A DNA stretch of 64,000 bases from positions 372,001 through 436,000 of the forward strand of contig MU867085.1 of the NCBI GenBank assembly GCA_033725935.1, written 5' to 3'. Below are positions 1 to 8,814 of this stretch, in pieces. The position numbers and the translations under genes are program-made. The first letter of the stretch is position 1, and each line of letters begins with the position of its first letter. The DNA comes from Cladorrhinum sp. PSN259 (Eukaryota > Ascomycota > Sordariomycetes > Sordariales > Podosporaceae). Under the pieces are notes generated by a model that ran no database searches, had not been told where the DNA came from, and worked only from the letters and a program-made list of their open reading frames with translations.

Positions 1-440
1 CCCCCGCCTTCCAGACTCTTCAGCGCCTCCTCGTCCACCACGACAAAAAACGCGAACCTGGGAATCGCCGCCGGATCCTCCACCACCCCGGGCCCCTCTA
101 GACCAAACTCGTGCTGCTGCTGCTGCTGATGCCTAACCCAGCCCCTAAACCTCTCCCTCAGCCCCTCAACCGACATTCCCTCGAGCGCGTCAGGCTCGTT
201 GTCGACCCAGACCCACTCCAGCGATTCCCCAATCTCGGGTGCATCAGTACACGCGACCGACTCGCGCGAGTTGCGCTCTACCCGGGCTCGGAACTGGTCC
301 CACCATTTTTGGGAATGGGGGAAGGAGGAGGAGCAGTACGTGGTGCGGTAGATCACCCAGCCCCACTTCTTTAGTGGCAGGCCGCGGTTGGCGTTGAGGA
401 CGAGGTTAGTTTGGATGTTTTTGGCCGCTGACATTGTCAT
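1..440 (-). CDS. Unknown fungal protein, 3' end cut by window edge
   Basis: An open frame runs leftwards from an ATG at 440 (a second in-frame ATG lies at 434) off the window edge, giving at least 146 residues. The N-terminus reads MTMSAAKNIQTNLVLNANRG, followed by a Trp/Tyr-rich stretch (KKWGWVIYRTTY) and a Gln run at a CAG-type repeat near 110-127. No domain is recognised. The acidic, Trp-rich composition with few codon gaps looks coding. The frame stays open upstream to another ATG near 640, but the Pro/His-rich extra sequence looks like a 5' UTR, so 440 is preferred. Function is unknown. Confidence 0.6.
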   Translation of the reverse strand, partial: MTMSAAKNIQTNLVLNANRGLPLKKWGWVIYRTTYCSSSFPHSQKWWDQFRARVERNSRESVACTDAPEIGESLEWVWVDNEPDALEGMSVEGLRERFRGWVRHQQQQQHEFGLEGPGVVEDPAAIPRFAFFVVVDEEALKSLEGG

Positions 441-985
441 GGTGGTGGTGCGGGGGCCTGGACGGGGGGTGGCGGCGTGGAGTGAGTTTGGGCGTTTGGG
501 CTGTTGGAAGAGAGGAGCACGGTGATTGCGCGGGATGATGATTCGGCCGATGTTGGGAGAGAAGAAGGGGGGATTTGAGTAGCAGCAGGGGAATGGGGAC
601 TCGACTGAGGCGAGGTGACATGATGTGGTGGGAATGATCATGGTGACTCGGAGGTAGAGTAGGTAGAAGTTATGAGATTGGGTTCTGGGAAATTCGGGGG
701 AGTTAATCAAAGGGAAGGATAGCTGGGTTTGCGTTTGGATGGGAGGACACAAGTCTGATGGAGGAGATGTGTGAATCCGAGGTGGTGGGTGGTTTGGTGA
801 GGATTAGGTAAGCCAGGGGGTTGGAAACCGTTGCCCTGGAGATTGTGTCAACAATTATCCCTAACCCAGAGGTAATTAGGGATCAGAAAAAGGGGTAAAA
901 ATTATTGCCTTTCTGCCAATATCACGGCCGACATCGCGAGCTTCTGCGGAAATTTTAAAACATATATATATATATTATCTGAATC
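441..985. other. Intergenic, no gene seen
   Basis: About 545 bases lie between the truncated gene and a dispersed repeat. They probably hold the 5' UTR and promoter of the leftmost gene. An (AT)n run lies near 962-974. No coding region is supported. Confidence 0.5.
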
Positions 986-1272
986 GTATTTAAAGTGGAA
1001 GATGGATATCGAAGAATGTTTGCCTAGTGTGGTTCTTGATTGTGTGCGCCCAGGGCAAATGCCCTGGCAGCTGGCCTTATCACCACATCTGAAGACCGTT
1101 GAAGTTATCTCCAGATCTTGGTCATGGGCGTCGCCGTAGCGCCTGCGACAGAGTCGTGGCAGATAGGTGCCTTATCAATCGAGTCATATATAAAGTGATT
1201 TAGTATATGTATGATTATTCATATAATTATTCGGGGGTTTTTTTTTCTTCCGGTTATGCCCGATAACGCTAT
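986..1272 (+). repeat. SINE-like dispersed element, copy 1 (near full length)
   Basis: This is the same sequence as the copies at 15897-16183 and 51973-52198, in opposite orientation. Shared landmarks are a 5' block beginning near GTATTTAAAGTGGAAGATGG, an internal 8-bp-stem palindrome CCAGGGCAAATGCCCTGG, a T-rich stretch and the 3' hairpin GTTATGCCCGATAAC. Its 5' end matches copy 2, so it is close to full length. I could not find a clear target-site duplication for this copy. Confidence 0.75.
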
Positions 1273-1492
1273 AAAATAAACAAGAATCCTCGAAAGCTAT
1301 TTTCAAACAAGGTCAAAAATGTGAGAAGAAGCGGGGCGGTTTTTTTTGGTTGGTCGGGCGGGTTTGAGGAGGGGAAGGGTTCTAGCCAACTTCACACCCC
1401 ATAAGCAAGTCCGAAAACGGCAGTAAATTTCCCTCGACACAACTATACTACACCAACCCCCAAAACAAATACAAAAATGCGATTTCCACTTC

Positions 1493-2224
1493 TTACAAGT
1501 TAGCTTTTATGCCCTTCTTCTTCTTATTCTCCCACTCCCCCACCCTCTGCTTACTCCCCTCTAGTCCAGCCAGCAACCCCTCATCCATCCCCGGAATCAC
1601 CATCTCAAACGTGTCCTCCACAACGGCATACTCAAAATACCCCAACCTCGCAATCGGCCTCGTCTTTTTCACATCCAACTTTCCCTCACGATTCAACGCC
1701 CAGTCGGCTATGTGCACAGCCACCACCCGTCCGATAACTACATCCACGCTTCCCAGCTTTCCATTGCCCGGTAATCTCAAGGTACTGTGATACTCACACT
1801 CAAACTTGACAGGCGAACTCTTGACCATCGGCACCGGATTCTCTTGGTCACCAGGTAATAGCCCCGAAAACTCCTTCGCTAAACCGACCTTGACAAACTC
1901 GTCCGTTCCGTAGGGGAACTGCTGAGCGGAGGCGTTGACCGCGTGACGAAGATCGTACGTCGCCAAATTCCAGACGAATTTCCGGGTCGACTCGACGTTG
2001 ATCACCGTGTCCTTTCTGCTGCTCGAGGAAAGAGTGGACTGGTTGGCTGCGAACATGACGTAGGGGGGGTCAAAGGTGAGGTTGTTGAATTGGCTGAAGG
2101 GCGCGAGGTTGTGGTTGCCCGAGGAGGAGGTGGTGGAGATCCACCCGATTGGGCGGGGGATGACGCACGCTTTGAAGGGGTCGTGGGGGAGGGAGTGGGT
2201 GGTTTTGCCGGGGATGTAGAGCAT
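1493..2224 (-). CDS. Flavin reductase-like FMN-binding split-barrel protein
   Basis: Single exon, 243 aa, starting at an ATG in the usual family position (MLYIPGKTTHSLPHDPFKAC). Residues about 15-180 match the flavin reductase-like/FMN-binding split barrel: the VIPRPIGWISTTSS segment, then NLAPFSQFNNLTFDPPYVMF, are the classical FMN-phosphate-contacting region of DIM6/NTAB-type proteins. Such proteins bind FMN and either reduce flavin with NAD(P)H or perform related flavin chemistry; the substrate cannot be told from sequence. The basic tail (KKKKGIKANL) is lineage-specific. No signal peptide is visible, so it is probably cytosolic. Confidence 0.88.
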   Translation of the reverse strand: MLYIPGKTTHSLPHDPFKACVIPRPIGWISTTSSSGNHNLAPFSQFNNLTFDPPYVMFAANQSTLSSSSRKDTVINVESTRKFVWNLATYDLRHAVNASAQQFPYGTDEFVKVGLAKEFSGLLPGDQENPVPMVKSSPVKFECEYHSTLRLPGNGKLGSVDVVIGRVVAVHIADWALNREGKLDVKKTRPIARLGYFEYAVVEDTFEMVIPGMDEGLLAGLEGSKQRVGEWENKKKKGIKANL

Positions 2225-2873
2225 TTTTTGCTTCTATTCCTGGGAGTTACGAACTGAATTTTAAAATCGAGCCTGCAGAGCACTTGAAGATTCTTTCCGG
2301 TGAGATGGATAGAAGAGATTGGGGCAGAATCAAGTTTGGGACAGAATTAAGTTTGGGGAAAATCAAGTTGGGGAAAATTAAGTTTGGGGAGAATAGAGTT
2401 TGGGGAAGAGATATCGTCTTCGCGATAATAACCGGATCCGGTCGGATGGAAATGCTCACGTTCGAGTTATTTCCTTGGAGATCCAGAACCAGATTAGATA
2501 GACTTTCTCACTTTGCTCCAAAATGATATTCACTTTCATCTCTAAATTTTCGATTTATCTCCTTGAATCGCAATTGAGATTAGATAGACTTTTTCAGTTT
2601 GTTCTAGATTTGCAAGGAAATCCGAGCTATTCCACCGAATTCTATCGCTGCAACAAAGAGTAAACTTAAGATTGTGGTAAACGCACAAAACTGTGGTTTC
2701 TCCCCTCAACGCAATGCTCACTCTTGGACCGATTCGCCCAAATTTCAATACCAACCTTTTCTTGCCAGAAAAAAGTTTTTCTCTGCGACTATTGTTAATT
2801 GCGATCCTCGCCACAGGAAATAATCGCCAATAAGCTCATAACCCACCACTTCGGTTCCTCAACAAACACCAAG
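2225..2873. other. Intergenic promoter region with short tandem repeat
   Basis: This stretch separates two divergently transcribed genes (1493-2224 minus, 2874-4076 plus), so it probably holds both promoters. It contains the minisatellite listed at 2331-2409. A second, weaker internal similarity (AGATTAGATAGACTTT near 2493 and 2578) is present. No ORF is convincing. Confidence 0.5.
2331..2409. repeat. Imperfect 15-17 bp tandem repeat
   Basis: About five units resembling AAGTTTGGGGAAAATC follow each other head to tail. Units differ by single substitutions and length changes, as in an ageing minisatellite. Confidence 0.8.
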
Positions 2874-4076
2874 ATGCAGGCAAAAATCATCAACATCGCT
2901 ACCGACTGGGGTTGGTGGCCCTCGCACACCGAATACGACGCTCTGAAGCTGCTGACACAATGCCTCGAGAGCAACTTTCTGAGCAGTGACAAAATCACAC
3001 CCGACCGAACCAGGCGACCGCACCCGCTTGTCTTTAAGTCCATCCCCGAGTCTTTCCGATTCCCAATCCACGCCCTAATGTCGCAACAACCGCCCATGGG
3101 TATCGTAGGCCTATCTTCTATGAGCTACGGTCGTGGAGCAACACAATTTGTCATTGTCGGCTGGGAACCATTCGAACAAGAGATGGAAGCGTTTCTCCTC
3201 CGCCACCGCCGTACGCTTAAAAGTCTTCAACCGACTCCAAAACAGTTGCAACAGCAGGCCTTGGCCCAGTATAGACGTTTGCTCCAGGAGAAAGCACTAA
3301 AAAATGGAAATGTCACCATTGAACACGTTCTGGCGGTACCACGCGACCTTCAAATGATCTTTGGCACCTACGCCCTCTTCACCACAGCTAGGCTCACGCC
3401 GCCTGGCGAGCCTCTAGGGCAGAACCTCACCCTGCACATCGGCTTTAGCCCGCGAAATGACATGATGCAAGCTGCTCTTGACTTTGGTATCGTAGAGGGA
3501 ACCATGAACCTCGCATTCTCTCCTTTGGTGTTGTCGAGTTACGCCCATATGACGAGCAATCAGCTTCACCAGCACACCTCTCGAGTACCACGACACGCGT
3601 CCGAAAATTGCCTCAAACGCAAGGCCAGGTGTGCCTTCAGCCGCGGGAATCACCAAGATGAGAAGCCGATCAAGAGCACCACTCCTGGCCCTGCTTCGAA
3701 TGCCAAAGACTCACCTATAGATGTTGGCATGTCGGGTTTAACTCTCCACCCGAGGCGACGGGTTCACGTTACGTGCCGTGCATGCTGCGCCGAGACTGGG
3801 AGAGTTGACGGCAAGACCAGAACGGGACACTTGGACTTTGATGAGACATTTACAAAGTTTGATGGGTGCATCGAGTTTCCTGGAGGGGGTGAAGAATATG
3901 AAGAAATCTGGTTGCCACTTCAGGGCTTCAAGATCAGCTCCTTCCCAGAGAAGATCCCCAAGATGTGGGAGACCTACGGCCCAGCTGCTGAAGTTCGGCA
4001 GTCGCAGATGCTGGAGACGGTTCGGGCGTGGCGCTCACTGGTAACCTCCTCTTCCCCGGAAATGCTCGAGGACTGA
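2874..4076 (+). CDS. Unknown fungal protein, 400 aa
   Basis: Single exon. The open frame begins upstream, but the first ATG is at 2874 with A at -3, giving 400 residues starting MQAKIINIATDWGWWPSHTE. I recognise no domain, signal peptide or membrane segment. Residues about 125-160 are Gln/Arg-rich and look helical (PTPKQLQQQALAQYRRLLQE), and residues about 260-300 are basic and low in complexity. The middle (THHF..., TLHIGFSPRNDMMQAALDFG) looks globular. Four Cys in the last third (RKARC, VTCRACC) could bind metal, but no known zinc motif is complete. Function is unknown. Confidence 0.6.
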   Translation: MQAKIINIATDWGWWPSHTEYDALKLLTQCLESNFLSSDKITPDRTRRPHPLVFKSIPESFRFPIHALMSQQPPMGIVGLSSMSYGRGATQFVIVGWEPFEQEMEAFLLRHRRTLKSLQPTPKQLQQQALAQYRRLLQEKALKNGNVTIEHVLAVPRDLQMIFGTYALFTTARLTPPGEPLGQNLTLHIGFSPRNDMMQAALDFGIVEGTMNLAFSPLVLSSYAHMTSNQLHQHTSRVPRHASENCLKRKARCAFSRGNHQDEKPIKSTTPGPASNAKDSPIDVGMSGLTLHPRRRVHVTCRACCAETGRVDGKTRTGHLDFDETFTKFDGCIEFPGGGEEYEEIWLPLQGFKISSFPEKIPKMWETYGPAAEVRQSQMLETVRAWRSLVTSSSPEMLED

Positions 4077-4418
4077 ACAAGTAGGCACAACCAGGGTTCA
4101 CTGAACTGTTTGGATACGAACAATTAGGCAGCCGCGCTGCAGACAATCTCACCGAAGAAGTTGCTGGTCGTTGATAGTGACGTAAGCAACACGATGTCAC
4201 ACAAGACTACTCAGCCATCCAACAGCGGCATGGACTTTTTGCAACGTCGGATTTGCAACGTCGGATTGCAATATAAAGCAAAGATATAAATCTGACCTGT
4301 GCCAACTTAGCTCGTCGTAGTTTTTTTCTTATTCTAAAGTGCCCTTTTAAAACACCACAAGTCGACTCTCCTCTCCATCCATTGCTGAACCCGCAAGCAC
4401 TGCAAAAATCTGGTCATC
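4077..4418. other. Intergenic, likely promoter of the secreted-protein gene
   Basis: This gap of 342 bases lies between two plus-strand genes. A short direct repeat (TTGCAACGTCGGATTTGCAA) lies near 4237-4270 and a TATAAA-like sequence near 4272. No gene is seen. Confidence 0.4.
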
Positions 4419-5234
4419 ATGTCCCCATCAACCCTTCTCACCTTGCTGGCGCTCTCCACGCCTTTGGTGTCAGCTCAGTCTTCAATCCTCACTTTCTTCC
4501 TTCCAGACTCGGAACCAGTCTCCCTCGACGCCTCGATTATCTCTATCGCCCGCGCCACTCCAACTACCCCCGGTGCGGTCACTCCTCCGCCAGTTACCCA
4601 CCTCCAACTCGCCTGCCCTACCGCGTCATCGCCAGATAACGACGCCTGCCGTGCGGCATCAATCTACCCTGCTCAAGTCTACCACACGCAGGGATCAGTC
4701 TGGGGCGGAACAACAACCCACGCTGGAGCTACGACATCGTGGGAATGCGCTCTTGGTGATCAGCCCGGCAGTGGCGGGCAAGCTTATACCGCAGAATGTA
4801 AGAGGCAAATCATCTCCGGAACAAGCACAGCAGCGAAGGAAACCTTTGGCTTGGGGAATTGTTATGTCCTGGCACATAGGTTGCCTATTGTTGTCACGGC
4901 TGGACAGGACCAGCTGGAAGGTCCAGAGATCACGGAGGGAGCGGATGCAATCAACAGTTATGAATCCTCGGAGATTAGCGCTGCGGGGTGTCCCACTACC
5001 ACGAGGAGCATTTGGGAGAAGGATGTTACTACTACTGATGGGCCGTTTACTTTGACTACGACACCCCCCACTGGTACGCCCACGGGTACTGGGGAGGTTG
5101 AGAAGAGTGCCTTGAAGACCAGTAGGGGAGTGCTTGCTGATGATCCGCTGGGGGCTGGAGCAGTCAAGAATGGGGGTTTGGTTTGGGGAGGAGTGATGGC
5201 GGTTGCTTTGGCTGGGGTTTTTGTGGTTTGGTGA
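4419..5234 (+). CDS. Secreted, probably GPI-anchored or cell-surface protein
   Basis: Single exon, 271 aa. Residues 1-19 form a signal peptide ending at an Ala-Gln cleavage-like site (LVSAQS). The body is Thr/Ser/Pro-rich with several Cys (ACPTAS, DNDACRAAS, SWECALG, AECKRQ, GNCYV, AAGCPT), as in fungal wall or secreted proteins. A Thr/Pro-rich linker (TTTPPTGTPTGTG) precedes a hydrophobic C-terminus (GGLVWGGVMAVALAGVFVVW) with no basic tail, which fits a GPI-attachment signal. No enzymatic domain is recognised. A single C-terminal membrane anchor instead of GPI is possible. Confidence 0.75.
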   Translation: MSPSTLLTLLALSTPLVSAQSSILTFFLPDSEPVSLDASIISIARATPTTPGAVTPPPVTHLQLACPTASSPDNDACRAASIYPAQVYHTQGSVWGGTTTHAGATTSWECALGDQPGSGGQAYTAECKRQIISGTSTAAKETFGLGNCYVLAHRLPIVVTAGQDQLEGPEITEGADAINSYESSEISAAGCPTTTRSIWEKDVTTTDGPFTLTTTPPTGTPTGTGEVEKSALKTSRGVLADDPLGAGAVKNGGLVWGGVMAVALAGVFVVW

Positions 5235-5302
5235 TGGGGAATAAATATAACTTTCTTCGCCAAGTTGACTGTATATACAAACTCTACCCCTAAAAATAGA
5301 CT

Positions 5303-7264
5303 CTAAAGAGCGAATCCGCCAGCAAGATCCATGATTCCCGTGGGATCAATCTCTGCCTTGATGGCCCTGAGCCTCGCAGTATTTGCAACGCCGTAGACGT
5401 CCTCGGCCGTGTTGCTGTTGATGGCGTAGTTGGGGTAAGCGGTGAATGTGTCTTTCCAGATTCCCTCGCTGATGGCTACCTGTTTGAGGGTGTCGAGTGC
5501 CTGGCGCAACGTGTCGTGCCAGTACTGGTCGTCGAGAGGGCTCGCCCAGGCGAAGTAGAGGTTCAACTTTTGAAGTCAGTCATGTATTTTTTTTATTTTA
5601 CGAGATGTGTAAAATGAATAGCTTACAGGAAGAGGCGAATCAGCATGCGGGTAAGCGCTGTCTGTCGCGTGCTGGCCGTAGTTGGTAAAAGGTTCGATGT
5701 CGTAGGAGAGGGAAGTTCCCGAGTTAAGGGCTTTGGGGAGGCCGCCCAGGTACTATTTTTTTTTCTTTCTGTCAGTTTATGATTCTGTGGGTAAGATTGT
5801 CCCACCTCCCTGCCTCCATTTGGATGTTTGTGTAGCGTTGTACAACCTCCACGGGCCTTATGTTTACACTGGTACCGGACGTTTTTTATTTTTTGGACAC
5901 AAAAAAAATAACGCTCGAGTGAAAAAAAAAAAGTTGTAACGGGTGTAAAAGGGCCTGGAGATTATAGGCATTTTTTGATGAAAGGTGGATTATACCGCCA
6001 AAACGTTTCAAGGGGACGGGGACCGGAGGGGGGGCTTGATGAGTGAAAGGGAAAATAAGTAAAAAAAAAAAACATACATCAGTCTGATTCTTGATAGCAG
6101 CCATGAACCCAGGCGTCAAAGCCGAGGTGCTCAGCGTCGCGAACCTGCCCCTCAGATTCCGGACAATGTAACTGGGGAATTTCGTGATATAGGTCGTGAA
6201 GCTCGAAGGACCCGTCGAGCTGCTCAGATGCAGTATCCCGTCAAAGGTGTCGAAGACGGCCGGCTTAGTCGGTCCGTCATGAAAAAACAAAACCATGGCT
6301 GTCGTCCCGAGGGGTCCGCCGTCCAGCGTCGTGATGATTTGGGTTTTTGGATCGGTGGAGGTGTTGTAGAAGGCCTGCGTGGCTGCTAGGACTTGGGGGA
6401 CCGAGGTCGAAGGGTAGATGCGCAGGCCGCCCCATACTTGCTCTGGTTGAGGGTGGGTTTTGAGGACGGCCGAGGTCACGACGCCGAAGCGGTTGAGGCC
6501 ACCTTTGAGGGCGAAGAAGAGGGAGGGGTTTTGGGTGGCGGAGGCGGTTGTTATGGTGCCGTTCTGAGCAAGGGGTGTGTGTTATTAGAGAAAGTTTGCA
6601 AGAGGGGGGGGAGGATGGTAGTTAGCTTACAGGGAGGACGACGTTGAACTGAACAACAGTGTCGACCGTGAGGCCGTACTGGTTTGTCTTCCAAGAGAAA
6701 CCTCCGCCGAGGGTGAAGCCACCCACGCCGGGGCCGATGACCCTGCCGCCGACCACGTTGAGTCCTTGCGGGACTAGTTCGTTGAAAATGTCTTTCCAAG
6801 CCAAACCAAAGCCAACCTCGACCGTCTTCTTGTCTGGAGACAAAATGATCTGGTCGAAGCCTGCAAGGTCGATGTGAACTCCTGGTGTGCTTGAGAAACC
6901 CGGGTTCGAAGCATGGCCGCCAGAGTAAACGGCAAAAGGGACGCGGTTGGCTGCAATGACCTTCAAAGCTTCAGACACATCCTCTGGGGATCCAACCTTG
7001 ATGACGCATGCTGGAGTGTCATCTGAGGAGAGGAACCAATGCTGGATTGAACCCGTGTATGAGAGAGCTTGGACTGTGCTGTTGTCAGCTACTTGTGGCT
7101 TCAAGTGCACATCATGGATTCTTACCTGGAAGAATGAGATCACTGGCGGAAGAGATCTTGGAGTTGATCTCCTGACACACGGGAAGATACTGCGTGTTGA
7201 AGGTAGCTTCTACGGCACCAACAGCCAGGGCCAATGCGCCCAAAATTCTAGTCATTCGAGCCAT
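5303..7264 (-). CDS. FAD-linked oxidase (VAO/BBE type), secreted, 5 exons
   Basis: Exons (minus strand): 7126-7264, 6631-7073, 6078-6563, 5627-5752, 5303-5566; all have GT..AG introns, the phases close and the product is 485 aa. An N-terminal signal peptide (MARMTRILGALALAVGAVEA) suggests secretion. The PCMH FAD-binding domain covers about residues 60-240, with the SGGH motif at 97-100 whose His is the usual covalent FAD attachment site, then GVGGFTLGGGFSW and VVLPNG. The second covalent Cys of bicovalent enzymes is not seen (YGLTVDTV in place of a TCD-like motif). The C-terminal NYAINSNTAEDVYG/IDPTG segment is typical of fungal members. The fourth... third intron (5753-6077, 325 bp) is unusually long. 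The substrate is unknown, and the gene lies 14 kb from the main oxidative cluster. Confidence 0.88.
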
Positions 7265-8814
7265 TTGCTTCCCAGACGGTCCCTTCTACTCAGTTTGGCT
7301 GGAGATGGAGAAGGAGGAGAAGTGTGTGTCTACTCAACAACAAGAACAACTGGCGATCACGGCCTATTCATATACATGACTCGGGACATTCAGACTTTCC
7401 GACTGCAGATCGTTCGCCCACTCCCCTGTTCCTCCTTGTTCCCAGGAACCTGGTCAAGAACAGGCAGGTGCCTCCTCCACGCCTCACGGGAGCGGGACGC
7501 GTCCGGGGTCACTGATAAAGAATTCTGGGCAGTACAAAAAAAATATAAAAAAATAACACCGGCCGAGACCGAAATAGCATGTGTATGTAGAACGGTGATG
7601 ATGATTTGCAAACCTGACAGGGATAATGCGGGATCTGACAGCTATCAAAAGTGGCTTGATCCTTGCTAGCGGATTTGCATTAGCGTACTATAGTAAGATC
7701 CCGCGAGCCCGCTGTGGAGAATTCACACCAAAGCTTGGATTGAAGACAACTGACGAAGAATGACTCTGGTTCTTTATGTCCGATGACGAAGAAGCTGCAG
7801 CTTTTGTGCATTTGACTACAACGTCGTTGAGTAACGTGGTTGGCGCGGGACAGTACCAGAGAAGAGAAACTCAAAAGTTCTTTTTTTCAGTTATTTTTGT
7901 GATTTGTGACCGATTCAGGAGGTCCGAATTAGGGGGATGATCGGCGAGGATCTTCGCCCAAGCTTCCTTATCGGGGCGTCTTATTGCAGGGCCCCACAGA
8001 CGCCTTTACACTAGTTCAGCTAACCAAGACTCAACGAACCGTTTACCACCATGATCTGATGATGATTGTGAACGGACCGCGGGCTGGAAACGAATGCGAA
8101 AATGCTACATGGAAACCAAGTCTACGCAGGTTACACTGCATATTCCCCAGGAAATGTCAAATTTCTCACAGCTAGGACAAGGATAGCGCATCCTTCAGCC
8201 ATCAAACCGTGACCCCCGTGGGAGGACCGGGAGCTACTGACTTGGCTCACTGACCAACGCAGCGGAATATCCACAAGTGGACCGAAAGAAACAGGTTCTT
8301 TTTTTGTTAAAAGACAAACGTTGGAAGTAGTGCAAGAAAAATAACACGAGAAGAATCCCCCACGAACACCAGGGCAGGCAGGATTCACAGTTCCCCCCTG
8401 CAGCCGAGGGAAACTAGTAGATAACTCGCAGGATCTAAGACATTCGAGATCATGTAGGAAAGGTAAAACAAGAGCTTCTCGAAGGAACTGCCTTTGAGAT
8501 GTGGCTGCAGGGCATGTTCCAACATTCCAATCGGTCGTCATCCGGGGTTGCACAGAGATGAGGAGGGGGGGAGAGCTGATGTCGTCACCCTGCAGCATAG
8601 TTTACACCTTTCAGCTGAGCCACAATTACCCCAAACAGTATAGAAAATACCCTTCAACACCACCATCACCGACCCTTTGTCACGATAGCTTCATGTAGCC
8701 AAGACTTTTAAACATCAAATGGTGCAAAGTAGGTACATATTCGCCACAGTCATACAGACGCACTTATGTACATCTGTGCCGCTCAACAAAAAAAAAAAAA
8801 CTTGAACAAAGTCA
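7265..8814. other. Intergenic, 1.5 kb, no gene seen
   Basis: The stretch carries the promoter of the FAD oxidase on its left and the 3' flank of the luciferase-domain gene on its right. Several 60-155 codon open frames exist on both strands, but they have low-complexity or Ser/Cys-rich random-looking products and no family resemblance. Confidence 0.4.

Noticed and set aside
1060..1070. Helitron 3' end, because of the CCAGGGCAAATGCCCTGG palindrome in the repeat
   Set aside because: There is no CTRR terminus after the hairpin, the palindrome is internal, and three of four copies have 14-15 bp target duplications, which Helitrons do not make.
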